DNA of 64,000 nucleotides from CAYSRJ01 sp964525675 (GCA_964525675.1 CAZGJW010000002.1:1-64000); one strand, 5' to 3'; shown: positions 17,647 to 26,575, counted from the first letter of the stretch. Made by a program: numbers and translations. The notes: generated by a model not told the origin, from the sequence alone.

Positions 17647-18933
17647 ATGAAAACAACTCACAAAATAGTGATCGGTGATTCCAGAAAGATGGATGCGGTG
17701 GCGGATGAGTCTGTTCAGCTTGCAGTAACCTCCCCGCCGTACTGGCAGCTGAAGGACTATGGAAACGCCAGCCAGATCGGGTACAACGACACCTATGAGG
17801 AATACATAAACAACCTGAATCTTGTATGGAGAGAAGTATACCGTGTGCTTGAACGAGGCTGCCGCCTCTGTATCAATATCGGGGATCAATTTGCCCGTTC
17901 GGCCTACTACGGGCGTTACAAGGTTATTCCGATACGAACTGAAATAATCAGGTTTTGCGAAACGATCGGATTCGACTATATGGGAGCCGTCATCTGGCAG
18001 AAGGTGACCACCACCAATACCACTGGCGGCGCAACCATCATGGGGTCCTTCCCTTTTCCGAGAAACGGCATTTTGAAGATCGATTACGAGTATATTCTGG
18101 TATTCAGGAAAGGGGGCACGTCGAAGAAGGTCGAAAAAGAGAGAAAGGAGCGTTCTCGGCTCACAACGGAAGAGTGGAATCGCTACTTTACCGGTCACTG
18201 GAAGTTTCCCGGCGAGAAACAGGATTCCCATTTGGCCGTTTTTCCTGTAGAGCTGCCGGACCGGCTGATAAAGATGTTCAGCTTTACGGAGGATACGGTC
18301 CTGGATCCCTTTCTGGGAAGCGGAACAACCTCTCTGAGCGCAAAACGCCTCGAGAGAAACTCCATCGGATATGAGATCAACGAGGAGTATCTGCCCCTGA
18401 TCAGGGAAAAAATCGGTATGGACAGCCCCGGGTTGTTCGGTGATTGCGAGTATATTATTGAACATCAGAAAAAAATACGTCTCGACTTCGCAGAGGAAAT
18501 ACACGCGCTTCCCTACATTTTCAAGGATCCGGTCGAAATCGAAAGAAAGAGTAATCCGAAGAGTCGCCGGTTTGGCTCCAAAATCGATTCAACGCATCCA
18601 TCAGGGGTCACGTACTATACGGTAAAAGAGGTTGTCAGCCCCAATACGCTCCGGTTGAACGGCGGGCTGCTGGTGAGACTCATCGGAATTGAGGTTATCG
18701 AGGGCAGTCGAGACCGGGCTTTGGCGTATCTGGAGCGTGAGACGAAGGGGAAGAGGGTTTTTTTGAAGAACGATCCTGCCCATCAAGACACGGATGTTCT
18801 TTCCTGTTATCTTTTTCTTAAAAACAAAACGTTTATCAATGCCCGCCTTATTAAATCCGGGCTCGTTTCAGTGGATACGCAGTCGGACTACAGGCATAAA
18901 TCACGTTTCATCAAATACGCCAGGGATGGTTGA
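17647..18933 (+). CDS. DNA methyltransferase (SPPYW type) fused to SNase-like domain
   Basis: A 428-residue protein. Residues 1-260 form a beta-class amino-methyltransferase: motif IV is TSPPYWQLKDYG near residue 28, the SAM-binding motif I is DPFLGSGTTSLSAKRL near residue 225. SPPYW indicates N4-cytosine rather than adenine methylation. From about residue 318 a second domain resembles the staphylococcal-nuclease barrel: LLVRLIGIEVIEGSRDRAL, GKRVFLKND and FINARLIKSGLVS. The Arg/Glu positions of the first strand are kept, but the second catalytic Arg (in Y-G-R) is replaced by LSC, so cleavage is doubtful. No restriction endonuclease gene adjoins. A lone regulatory or protective methylase, or a restriction-like fusion, are both possible. 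Confidence 0.8.
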   Translation: MKTTHKIVIGDSRKMDAVADESVQLAVTSPPYWQLKDYGNASQIGYNDTYEEYINNLNLVWREVYRVLERGCRLCINIGDQFARSAYYGRYKVIPIRTEIIRFCETIGFDYMGAVIWQKVTTTNTTGGATIMGSFPFPRNGILKIDYEYILVFRKGGTSKKVEKERKERSRLTTEEWNRYFTGHWKFPGEKQDSHLAVFPVELPDRLIKMFSFTEDTVLDPFLGSGTTSLSAKRLERNSIGYEINEEYLPLIREKIGMDSPGLFGDCEYIIEHQKKIRLDFAEEIHALPYIFKDPVEIERKSNPKSRRFGSKIDSTHPSGVTYYTVKEVVSPNTLRLNGGLLVRLIGIEVIEGSRDRALAYLERETKGKRVFLKNDPAHQDTDVLSCYLFLKNKTFINARLIKSGLVSVDTQSDYRHKSRFIKYARDG

Positions 18934-19281
18934 ATCTGACTTGAAAGCATATACCACCGTATCTTTCCTGTTATCTGAAATTCAGCCGACCTGCAGCCGG
19001 TTGAATGCAGCTCGTTCGGCAACGCGAGACCGAACTGCTAGCAAGCCCCCCCTTCTACCGTTGATCCGCGAGCCCTATAAAATATCTTCTCCAGGGAACC
19101 TGTGCGCATAAAAAGATAGCCTTTTCCAGGCATATGCATTTATATTAATATTATAATATACAGGTATAATGCCACCAAGCAGCATGTGCGCTCTACTGGA
19201 TTATTTAGATAATACAAGTGCTTGCACCGGCGGTATTATTCGAACATGAAGCGTCCGAATAATAATACACTGGGGAGACCT
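18934..19281. other. Intergenic region with inverted repeat before pntAA
   Basis: No gene is seen. A TATAAT lies at 19165-19170 within a very AT-rich stretch and could be the -10 of the transhydrogenase operon, though no good -35 is visible. GTATTATTCG (19233-19242) is mirrored by CGAATAATAATAC (19256-19268), an inverted repeat with one unpaired A that lies just ahead of the pntAA ribosome binding site and may be an operator or leader hairpin. Confidence 0.4.
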
Positions 19282-20439
19282 ATGATAACGGGAATTCCAA
19301 TGGAGAGCTTTCCGGATGAAAAAAGGGTAGCGATCATACCGGCCCATGTTCCTGCGCTCATAAATGCGGGAGTTACGGTACATGTGCAGAAAAATGCAGG
19401 CAGGGCAGCAGGCTTTACGGACGAGGCCTATAGAGAGAAGGGTGCGAAGATTGTTAATGACAGAAAAAGGCTTTTCGCCGCCGCAGACATCATCCTTCAG
19501 GTTCGAGCCGCAGGCGCAAACCCAGATAACGGACTGCAGGATATTAAACTCATGAAAAAAGGTTCTCTGCTCATCGGTTTTCTAAATCCCTATTCATCGT
19601 CTGATATGCTCAATGCGCTCGCGAAGGCGAATGTCACCTCATTTGCAATGGAGCTTATTCCGAGGATTACCCGCGCCCAGAGTATGGATGCCCTCTCTTC
19701 AATGGCTTCTATCTCCGGGTACAAGGCAGCACTCATGGCTGCATGTGCACTCCCGAGGCTGTATCCGATGATGATGACTGCAGCGGGTACAATCACCCCG
19801 GCGCATGTTTTCGTCATAGGCGCGGGTGTCGCCGGACTGCAGGCAGTTGCAACAGCGCATCGGGTGGGGGCGGTTGTAAATGCATACGATGTGCGGCCTG
19901 CCGTCAAAGAGCAGGTGGAAAGCCTCGGTGCGAAGTTCGTCGAATTGAACCTGGAGAGTGAAACCGCCCAGGATAAAGGCGGGTACGCAAAAGAGATGAG
20001 CAAACAGTTCTACGATAAACAGCGGGAGCTCATGGCCCGGGTTATCGCAGAGAGTGATGTTGTTATAAGCACCGCTTCAGTACCCGGTAAAAAGGCACCC
20101 CTGCTCATTACTGAAGAGATGGTAAAGTCCATGAAACCTGGTTCTGTTATCGTTGATCTTGCCGCGGAACAGGGGGGGAATTGTGTCCTCACAAAGCCCG
20201 GCCGGACTGTTGAAAAGTATGACGTCCGTATTATTGGCCCGGTTAATCTCCCGGCAACAATGCCCTACCATGCAAGCCAGCTCTATTCAAAGAATGTGAG
20301 CTCCTTTTTGCTGCCCCTTATCAAGGAAAATTGTCTGGACCTGAGCTGCAGGGATGAGATCGCAGCCGAGACAATTTTAACCCATGAGGGGAAGGTGGCA
20401 AACGAGAGGGTAAAACAGGCGCTCGGTCTGCAGAGTTGA
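19282..20439 (+). CDS. pntAA: NAD(P) transhydrogenase subunit alpha, part 1
   Basis: A 385-residue soluble domain I protein. Conserved pieces are PDEKRVAIIP at the start, NPYSS, RAQSMDALSSMASISGYKA and the Rossmann motif VIGAGVAGLQAVATA, with IVDLAAEQGGN later, all typical of alanine-dehydrogenase-like PntA. It binds NAD(H) at the membrane face. ATG 19282 is chosen because GGGGAG lies six bases before it; the frame extends to 19222 without support. It is the first gene of a three-gene operon with pntAB and pntB. The split into three chains is common outside enterobacteria. Confidence 0.93.
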   Translation: MITGIPMESFPDEKRVAIIPAHVPALINAGVTVHVQKNAGRAAGFTDEAYREKGAKIVNDRKRLFAAADIILQVRAAGANPDNGLQDIKLMKKGSLLIGFLNPYSSSDMLNALAKANVTSFAMELIPRITRAQSMDALSSMASISGYKAALMAACALPRLYPMMMTAAGTITPAHVFVIGAGVAGLQAVATAHRVGAVVNAYDVRPAVKEQVESLGAKFVELNLESETAQDKGGYAKEMSKQFYDKQRELMARVIAESDVVISTASVPGKKAPLLITEEMVKSMKPGSVIVDLAAEQGGNCVLTKPGRTVEKYDVRIIGPVNLPATMPYHASQLYSKNVSSFLLPLIKENCLDLSCRDEIAAETILTHEGKVANERVKQALGLQS

Positions 20440-20497
20440 GGTATTGCATGCAGGTTTTTAAAAAACATAAAGCCATACTGGATAACAGGAGAATGAT

Positions 20498-20779
20498 ATG
20501 GATAATTTTACCCTGATTCTCACGATCTTCGTGCTTGCAATATTTGTCGGTTTTGAGGTCATATCCAAGGTGCCGACCATGCTCCATACACCGCTCATGT
20601 CGGGTTCGAATGCGATATCCGGCATAACCCTGGTGGGGGCATTACTTGCGGCAGGTTCACATAAAACAACACTCACCGTGATTCTCGGGTTTCTGGCAGT
20701 GATATTCGCGACAACCAACGTTGTCGGCGGATTTGTCGTGACACACCGAATGCTTACAAAATTCAGGAGAAAGGACTGA
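20498..20779 (+). CDS. pntAB: NAD(P) transhydrogenase subunit alpha, part 2
   Basis: A 93-residue membrane protein with three hydrophobic helices. GFEVISKVPTMLHTPLMSG and ISGITLVGAL are the family signature of the PntAB membrane anchor (DUF3814-like). It forms, with PntB, the proton channel of the transhydrogenase. It begins after a CAGGAGAA site and ends 3 bp before pntB. Confidence 0.93.
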   Translation: MDNFTLILTIFVLAIFVGFEVISKVPTMLHTPLMSGSNAISGITLVGALLAAGSHKTTLTVILGFLAVIFATTNVVGGFVVTHRMLTKFRRKD

Positions 20780-20782
20780 ACC

Positions 20783-22171
20783 ATGCCGGATAGTATTGTA
20801 AATCTCATCTATCTCCTGGCAGCGTGCCTGTTTATCATCGGGCTGAAGGGTCTTGCCCATCCAAAAACGGCGGTTCGCGGCAACCAGCTTGGTGCTTCGG
20901 GTATGTTTCTTGCCGTTGTGGTAACACTCCTGGACCGTCATATAGTGGGCTATGAAATTATCGCCGCTGGCATGGTACTGGGCTCGCTCATCGGTGTAAT
21001 CCTCGCGCTCAAGATAAAGATGACCGCCATGCCCCAGCTCGTGGGTATGTTCAACGGGTTCGGTGGCGGCGCATCCCTTCTCGTTGCAGGTGCGGTGCTC
21101 ATTGAAACGACGCTGATTATGAAATCCCCCTCACTCCGTTTTTCCATTGCAACGGCCTCTTCCGGAATAATCGGTGCGGTTACGTTCTGGGGAAGCCTTG
21201 TGGCATTCGGAAAGCTGCAGGGAATCGTTACTGCACGGCCTGTGCGGTACAGGGGAGAACAGGTTTTTAAGGCACTCCTTTTTCTTGGCGCGGTATTTTT
21301 GGGCGTTCTCGTGATTCTCAGTCCCGGTGACACGAAGTGGTACTGGTTTCTTGTTGCCGTCTCTTCGGTTCTCGGCGTCATGCTTACCATAGCCATTGGG
21401 GGCGCCGATATGCCGGTGGTAATCGCTTTACTCAACGCCTACTCGGGACTTGCAGCGGCAGCCACAGGATTTGTGCTCTCCAACACGGTTTTGATCATCT
21501 CCGGTTCGCTTGTCGGGGCCTCCGGTATTATCCTGACGAGAATCATGTGCAGGGCGATGAACCGATCGCTTACGAACGTTCTATTTGGAGGGGTGGGTGC
21601 TCCGGTGGAGACCGTCCCTGAAGAGGATATGTATGCAGGCAAGGTAACCTCGACATCAGCAGAAGAGGTGGCAATGATACTGAAATCAGCCCAACGTGTT
21701 GTCTTCGTGCCCGGATACGGCATGGCCGTGGCAAAGGCTCAGCACCTGGTGCGGGTGCTGTATCAGCTTTTAGAGGCGGACGGAATAGAGGTCGAGTTTG
21801 CGATTCACCCTGTAGCCGGGAGGATGCCCGGACATATGAACGTGCTGCTGGCAGAGGAGAACATACCCTACGACAGACTCAAAGAGCTTGAGGTAATCAA
21901 TCCGACCTTTGAACAGACCGATGTATCGATTGTTATCGGTGCGAATGATGTTGTGAATCCCATTGCGCGGGAAGAATCCAACAGCCCGCTTGCAGGCATG
22001 CCCATTCTGAATGTGGACAGATCGCGCACCGTCGTTGTTATCAAGCGGAGCCTTGCCCCCGGATTTGCCGGTGTTCCCAATCCGCTTTTTGCGGCGGACA
22101 ATACCCTGATGCTCTTCGGAGACGGGCAGAAATGCGTGCAGGACCTGATCACCGCCTATAAAGAGGCATAG
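20783..22171 (+). CDS. pntB: NAD(P) transhydrogenase subunit beta
   Basis: A 462-residue protein: about nine membrane helices (residues 1-265) followed by the NADP(H)-binding domain III. VPGYGMAVAKAQHLVR is the fingerprint of domain III, with HPVAGRMPGHMNVLLAE and GANDVVNPIA after it. It couples proton flow to hydride transfer between NADH and NADP+. Complete and of normal length. Confidence 0.95.
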   Translation: MPDSIVNLIYLLAACLFIIGLKGLAHPKTAVRGNQLGASGMFLAVVVTLLDRHIVGYEIIAAGMVLGSLIGVILALKIKMTAMPQLVGMFNGFGGGASLLVAGAVLIETTLIMKSPSLRFSIATASSGIIGAVTFWGSLVAFGKLQGIVTARPVRYRGEQVFKALLFLGAVFLGVLVILSPGDTKWYWFLVAVSSVLGVMLTIAIGGADMPVVIALLNAYSGLAAAATGFVLSNTVLIISGSLVGASGIILTRIMCRAMNRSLTNVLFGGVGAPVETVPEEDMYAGKVTSTSAEEVAMILKSAQRVVFVPGYGMAVAKAQHLVRVLYQLLEADGIEVEFAIHPVAGRMPGHMNVLLAEENIPYDRLKELEVINPTFEQTDVSIVIGANDVVNPIAREESNSPLAGMPILNVDRSRTVVVIKRSLAPGFAGVPNPLFAADNTLMLFGDGQKCVQDLITAYKEA

Positions 22172-22264
22172 CAATCACTTGAAATGTGCTGAAATTATAT
22201 ATTATGGATGACAACCGGCGTTATGAAGCGCATGGAAAGTATCATGGACGACAATCAACCGATT

Positions 22265-22420
22265 TTATTTGATCGCGCCCAGGGTAAGACCTTTTACGAG
22301 GTGTTTTTGCACCAAAATTGTGAAAATGATTACCGGCACAAGTGCAAGAATGCCACCCGCAGTCATGTATCCCCAGTTGATACCTGTTTCCTTCATAACT
22401 GCGAATCCAAGATGCTCAAA
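22265..22420 (-). pseudogene. C-terminal fragment of carbohydrate ABC permease (MalG type)
   Basis: On the minus strand, positions 22420 to 22265 read GFAVMKETGINWGYMTAGG, then LALVPVIIF and KHLVKGLTLGAIK followed by a stop. This is the characteristic end of MalG-type permeases (last membrane helix and the GLT-x-GA-x-K tail). Everything upstream is missing; it runs directly into the 3' side of the alcohol dehydrogenase gene. So a sugar-importer gene once stood here, probably downstream of that dehydrogenase. Confidence 0.65.
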
Positions 22421-22462
22421 CCGGCTGTGCTTTTGACACATCTCAAGTATCTCTCTGACAAA

Positions 22463-23470
22463 TCATTTTTTCATTTTTATAATGACTTTTGTCGGTTTCT
22501 CTGTCCTGACAACTTCAAATGCCTTTTGATATTCATTCATACTGTAGATATAACTCACCCAGTTCTCAAGGTTAACCTTGCCTTTTTCAATATACGAAAG
22601 CAGCTCGTCGTGGACCTCTGCCTCTGCAACCTTCGACCTGAAAATGCGTGGATCGGATTCGAGCATTGAATCATAAGGAGTATCATCCGCAGGCATGCCG
22701 TAGATATTAATCTTTCCATCTTCTTTAACAATCTGTAAACATCGAAAAAGAGCATTATTTGATCCGACTGCTTCAATAACTCTATCAAACCCGCCCCTTT
22801 TCATAATCCTTTTAACTTCAGTTGGGAGCTGATCACCTGCAACATACGCGTCGGTACCGAGTTGTGAAAAGCGATCCGACCACTTCGGCTGGCGTCCGAA
22901 GACAACAACAGGTGCAACGCCCAATATCTTTGCCCACATCACCATCGATTGTGAAGCAGGGCCTGTCCCAACTATGGCAAGTGAATGACCTTTTTTAATA
23001 TTGGTATTATGAATTGTGTTCAGATTTTCCTTGAGCACGATCATAGCAGGTGCAAAATCAGGATTTATCTCTTTCGGTACAATTTGCTGGGGATGAGGAA
23101 ACGTATTATAACGTACACCCTTCTGTGCCCACACATCGGTTACGACTGCCTTCTCAGCAAATCCTCCAAACCGGCTCGAACCTGATGAGAGTGAAATATC
23201 CTTATCGTACAATCGGGGCCGCAAAACCATACACCCTTCCTTAAAACTCTGTACTTTTTTCCCTGTTTTCACTACTTCACCATACGATTCGTGACCAAGA
23301 AGAATTGGGAAGGGGCCTTTTTTAAACCTGCCCTCAATGATTTTCCAGTCCGTACTGTTACAGATACCGCAAGCATGCACAACAACAAGAGCTTCATAGT
23401 TGCCTATTACAGGCTCCTCGAGCTCCAGAATTCCAAGCTTATTTCTTTTTACAGCAAAAATACCTTTCAT
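22463..23470 (-). CDS. Zinc-type alcohol/polyol dehydrogenase
   Basis: A 335-residue medium-chain dehydrogenase. VVHACGICNSTDWKI provides the catalytic-zinc Cys, LGHESYGEV the His/Glu pair, and LAIVGTGPASQSMVMWA the nucleotide-binding turn (G-x-G-x-x-S rather than the usual G-x-G-x-x-G). The four-Cys structural zinc loop is missing, as in several sorbitol- and threonine-dehydrogenase-like subgroups. It lies 36 bp downstream of the aldo/keto reductase and is probably co-transcribed with it. A polyol substrate is inferred from the neighbouring importer and kinase. Cofactor and substrate are not proven. Confidence 0.82.
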   Translation of the reverse strand: MKGIFAVKRNKLGILELEEPVIGNYEALVVVHACGICNSTDWKIIEGRFKKGPFPILLGHESYGEVVKTGKKVQSFKEGCMVLRPRLYDKDISLSSGSSRFGGFAEKAVVTDVWAQKGVRYNTFPHPQQIVPKEINPDFAPAMIVLKENLNTIHNTNIKKGHSLAIVGTGPASQSMVMWAKILGVAPVVVFGRQPKWSDRFSQLGTDAYVAGDQLPTEVKRIMKRGGFDRVIEAVGSNNALFRCLQIVKEDGKINIYGMPADDTPYDSMLESDPRIFRSKVAEAEVHDELLSYIEKGKVNLENWVSYIYSMNEYQKAFEVVRTEKPTKVIIKMKK

Positions 23471-23506
23471 AACTTGTATCCAGCTATTACTTAATCATAC
23501 AGACTA

Positions 23507-24511
23507 TTAAATGAATTTAAGCGTACCGATATGCCCGGGCCCCTTGTACTGTGTATTGAAGGGAAGTTTATAAGGCTCTTCGTAAGGACGGAAGGGCACC
23601 ATTTTTGCAATTTGATCAATTTTCCTTATTATATCCTCTGACAATGGCCCCTTCTCAACAGTTTTAACATTCTGTTCTAGCTCTCTTACAGATTTTACAC
23701 CGGTAAGAATGGTTGATACATCATTATTTGACAATAAATATCGCAATCCTAATTCAGCAACTGGTATGTCAATCTCTTTTACAAGTGCATAGAGCCTTTT
23801 AAATTGTTCACGCCTCGGAGGAGAGAGCCATCGCGCACCGTTCTCGATTTCATCTGTATAACACTCCGCAAGAGCTCCATGTTGTAGAGGAGAACCTATT
23901 ATAATTCCCATATTTTTTTTATTCGCCTCGGGAATAATTGAAATAAGCGCCTCCTGCCATAAAAGGCTGTAATTAAATGCGGTAAGTACAATATCGTATT
24001 CCCCTGTTTTTACAATATCCGCTATTGAATATGCAGTTGTTCCTGCAATTCCTGTAAACTGAACAAGATTTTCCGACTTCAAATCATTCATTAAATCACA
24101 GACAGGGCCATAAAAATTGCCCCAATCGGGAAACCAGTTATACAGACCTGGTCTATCCGGCTCATGAATAAAAAGAATATCTATTATGTCTCGTTTAAGA
24201 AATTTCAAACTCTCGCTGAACGATCTTCGTAAATCATCTTTATCTTGTGGATTAAAGGGCAGGGGCCTGCCGCCAAGTTTTGTTGAGATGATGTATGGGT
24301 CATTAATTCCCTCCAGTGCATATCCAAGCACCTTTTCACTATCACCATAAGCAGGAGCGGTATCGATATAGTTTATACCCAACTTCATAGCGTACCGTAC
24401 TATTTGTTTTGCATTTTCAAGCGATGCTTCTTTGGATGTTTGAAACATTCCACCGCCCAGGGCCAGTTCGCTTACCTTTATTCCTGTTTTGCCCAATACT
24501 CTGTAGTTCAT
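23507..24511 (-). CDS. Aldo/keto reductase
   Basis: A 334-residue TIM-barrel reductase. The catalytic set is visible: Asp and Tyr in INYIDTAPAYGDSEKVLG, Lys in YIISTKLGG, and His in DILFIHEPDRPG. LTGVKSVRELEQNV supplies the cofactor-phosphate-binding end. It likely reduces or oxidises a sugar aldehyde with NAD(P)H; the family also contains galactose and pyridoxal dehydrogenases. It is divergent from the GntR-type regulator gene, 110 bp away, so the two probably share the control region with the inverted repeat at 24585. Confidence 0.85.
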   Translation of the reverse strand: MNYRVLGKTGIKVSELALGGGMFQTSKEASLENAKQIVRYAMKLGINYIDTAPAYGDSEKVLGYALEGINDPYIISTKLGGRPLPFNPQDKDDLRRSFSESLKFLKRDIIDILFIHEPDRPGLYNWFPDWGNFYGPVCDLMNDLKSENLVQFTGIAGTTAYSIADIVKTGEYDIVLTAFNYSLLWQEALISIIPEANKKNMGIIIGSPLQHGALAECYTDEIENGARWLSPPRREQFKRLYALVKEIDIPVAELGLRYLLSNNDVSTILTGVKSVRELEQNVKTVEKGPLSEDIIRKIDQIAKMVPFRPYEEPYKLPFNTQYKGPGHIGTLKFI

Positions 24512-24550
24512 TACCTTAAATTTCTTTTTATTAATTTTTCAAAATTTTTC

Positions 24551-24578
24551 TTGACAAGAAATAGCCATTTAATATAAT
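24551..24578 (+). promoter_or_regulatory. Sigma70-type promoter of GntR regulator
   Basis: TTGACA (24551-24556), 16-bp spacer, TATAAT (24573-24578): both boxes match consensus. The likely start point falls at the edge of the operator below. Confidence 0.65.
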
Positions 24579-24584
24579 AACATC

Positions 24585-24604
24585 ATATTATAAAAACATA
24601 ATAT
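24585..24604. promoter_or_regulatory. Inverted-repeat operator, probably for the GntR protein
   Basis: ATATTAT-AAAAAC-ATAATAT is a perfect 7-bp inverted repeat directly after the -10 box. It sits between the divergent reductase and regulator genes; autoregulation is inferred from position. Confidence 0.5.
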
Positions 24605-24621
24605 AATTATTTTAATAAAAA

Positions 24622-25359
24622 ATGAAAATGGTTCAACTAAATAGATTTTCTTCTGTTCCTCTATATACTCAACTCTCCCAGCAGATAAAAGATAAAATAT
24701 TAAGTGAAACTATCAAACCGGGGAACCCTTTACCGACCGAAAGTGAAATGGCGAAGATAGCGGGAGTAAGTTCTGCGGTTGTGCGGCAGGCGTACAGTTA
24801 TCTAAGAAGGGCAGGATTTGCTATCACACATCGGGGAAAAGGAACTTTTGTCGCTGAAAGGAAAATAACATTTGAAATTGTACAAAAACTCGATTCCTAT
24901 GAAGAAGCTGTAAAAAGGGGGGTAAGGGTGGAAACAGAGGTGCTGGACTTTAAAGAAATCACCGATGTTCCGCACGATGTAAGAAAGAACCTTAAAATAA
25001 CCGAAAACGAGGCAGTTATTTCATTAACTCGTCTTCGATCTTTCGATAAAATAAAGATGTTTTACTGGACATCTTATCTGCCTTCTTCATTATGCCGGTC
25101 GTTGCTTGATGAAAATTTTTCTCAGGTGCCACTTTTTGAAACCTTAAAAAAAAAATTGAATATAAATGTTGCAAGATCTGAAAGATGGGCTGAAGTTACA
25201 AGGGCTGATTCGTTTAAATCTGAACTTTTTGGAATTTCGGAATTAGAACCGCTGTTGTATGTTGAAAGTATCACCTATACTGATATGGGCATTACTATTG
25301 ATTATCACAAGGGTTGGTATCGCGCCGATTGTGGAAGACTGTACTTTGAAGTAAGGTAG
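24622..25359 (+). CDS. GntR/HutC-family transcriptional regulator
   Basis: A 245-residue regulator. The N-terminal winged helix reads PLYTQLSQQIKDKIL, LPTESEMAKIAGVSSAVVRQA and FAITHRGKGTFVA. The C-terminal UTRA ligand domain spans about residues 95-240 (AVISLTRLRSFDKI, ITIDYHKGWYRAD). Effectors of this subfamily are usually small metabolites from the regulated pathway. It is placed between the reductase/dehydrogenase pair and the importer operon, so it likely controls both. The start may be ATG 24622 or 24628; no clear Shine-Dalgarno is seen. Confidence 0.88.
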   Translation: MKMVQLNRFSSVPLYTQLSQQIKDKILSETIKPGNPLPTESEMAKIAGVSSAVVRQAYSYLRRAGFAITHRGKGTFVAERKITFEIVQKLDSYEEAVKRGVRVETEVLDFKEITDVPHDVRKNLKITENEAVISLTRLRSFDKIKMFYWTSYLPSSLCRSLLDENFSQVPLFETLKKKLNINVARSERWAEVTRADSFKSELFGISELEPLLYVESITYTDMGITIDYHKGWYRADCGRLYFEVR

Positions 25360-25453
25360 TATTTCCATAGGTGTTTATAAAAGCAATTAAAATATTTACA
25401 GATTACGTTGTATGTTCTAGACAATATGGCCGTTTGAAAGAAAAGAGACATTT

Positions 25454-26353
25454 ATGAAGCTAGATGGCAAGGTGGCATTGGTTACGGGCGCTGCTCAGGG
25501 TATTGGGGAAGCTACGGCGCGTGTATTTGGTGCAGAAGGTGCATATGTGATTGCGGTTGATATTAATGGTGATAAAGTAAGCCAAAACGTTGAGTACATG
25601 AAACAAAAAGGGTATCTGGCTGAAATGATGCAAATCGATGTTTCAGATATAGATGATATTCACCGGTCTATTAGTAAAATAGTGGAAAGTCATCGACGCA
25701 TCGACATTCTCATCAACATTGCAGGGATATTTTCAAAAACCCCTATACTTAAAATTACTGAAGATGAATGGGATATGGTATTTAGTGTTAACCTTAAAGG
25801 CACTTTTTTTCTTTCAAAAGAGGTTCTGGTAACAATGATTAAAAATAGGCAAGTTAACTTTCAAACTTAAAAGGTGCAAACCAACACCTGCCTAATGGTT
25901 TTTACCTCTAGAATGTAATTACAAGTAATTGTAACAGTATAGATAGTCAGCTTTGCATGAAATTCTGGTACAAAAAACCGTAATTTTAATGGATAAAACC
26001 ATAAGTATGGAAAAATTGTAAATGTATCCTCGCTTTCTGCAAAGAGGGGGGGAGTAACTTCCGGTATACATTACGGTGCCTCAAAGGCGGGGGTAATCTC
26101 AGTTACAAAATATTTAGCCAAGTTTAGTGCTCCTTATAACATCAATGTGAATGCGGTTGTTCCTGGCTTTGTTGACACACCAATGTTCAGGAGAAATGTT
26201 GATGCGATAGAGAACGTAATTAAATCGATCCCGATTGGTCGTGTTGCAAGGCCTGAAGAGGTCGCGAAAGTGATTATGTTCCTCGCATCTGACGATGCCA
26301 GTTACATTACTGGTGAAATATTGGATGTAAATGGTGGAATTCTGATGGATTAA
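25454..26353 (+). pseudogene. SDR-family oxidoreductase split by repeat copy B
   Basis: The 5' part (25454-25846) has VTGAAQGIGEATARV, NIAG and the expected helices up to LVTMIKN; the 3' part (26003-26353) continues KYGKIVNVSSLSAKRGG, then YGASKAG with the catalytic Tyr and Lys, VPGFVDTPMF and LDVNGGILMD. Between them lies a 156-bp insertion that adds a stop codon at 25868. Joining 25846 to 26003 restores one reading frame of 248 codons with all catalytic residues, so the insertion is recent and otherwise harmless. Context suggests it was the polyol dehydrogenase of this locus. Loss of function is expected unless the insert is removed at RNA or DNA level. Confidence 0.88.
25846..26003 (+). 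repeat. TA-flanked structured repeat, copy B (subfamily 2), inside SDR gene
   Basis: The element proper is 25848-26001, flanked by TA on each side; counting one TA the insertion is 156 bp. Opening GGCAAGT pairs imperfectly with ACCTGCC, then CTAATGGTTTTTACC, a central variable part, AATTCTGGTACAAAAAACC and the end ATGGATAAAACCA. Closest to copy D. Confidence 0.88.
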
Positions 26354-26384
26354 TTGACCTTATACTATAAATGCGGTCCTGATC

Positions 26385-26402
26385 ATTTTATTATAATAAA
26401 AT
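26385..26402. promoter_or_regulatory. Perfect 18-bp AT palindrome
   Basis: ATTTTATTA followed directly by TAATAAAAT, in the 222-bp gap between the split SDR gene and the importer operon. It may be an operator or, in RNA, a weak hairpin. Its binding partner is unknown. Confidence 0.35.
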
Positions 26403-26575
26403 TGGGAAGATTGGGAGGAAAATCAATATTAATATGATATAAAAGGGTGAGATATTATATAATAAACAGCATTGTTGAATAACTCGTATATAGAGATTTT
26501 TGGATTAAAGAAATCGTTAAAATAATACAAAGCACGTTTTAGTTTGGATAATCACTATTACGCGAGGTAATTACG

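Noticed and set aside
17527..18504. 325-codon open frame antisense to the methyltransferase
   Set aside because: It mirrors a gene with complete catalytic motifs, has no ribosome binding site and no recognisable domain.
22208..22669. 153-codon plus-strand frame
   Set aside because: It covers the permease fragment and the 3' end of the dehydrogenase on the minus strand; no ribosome binding site.
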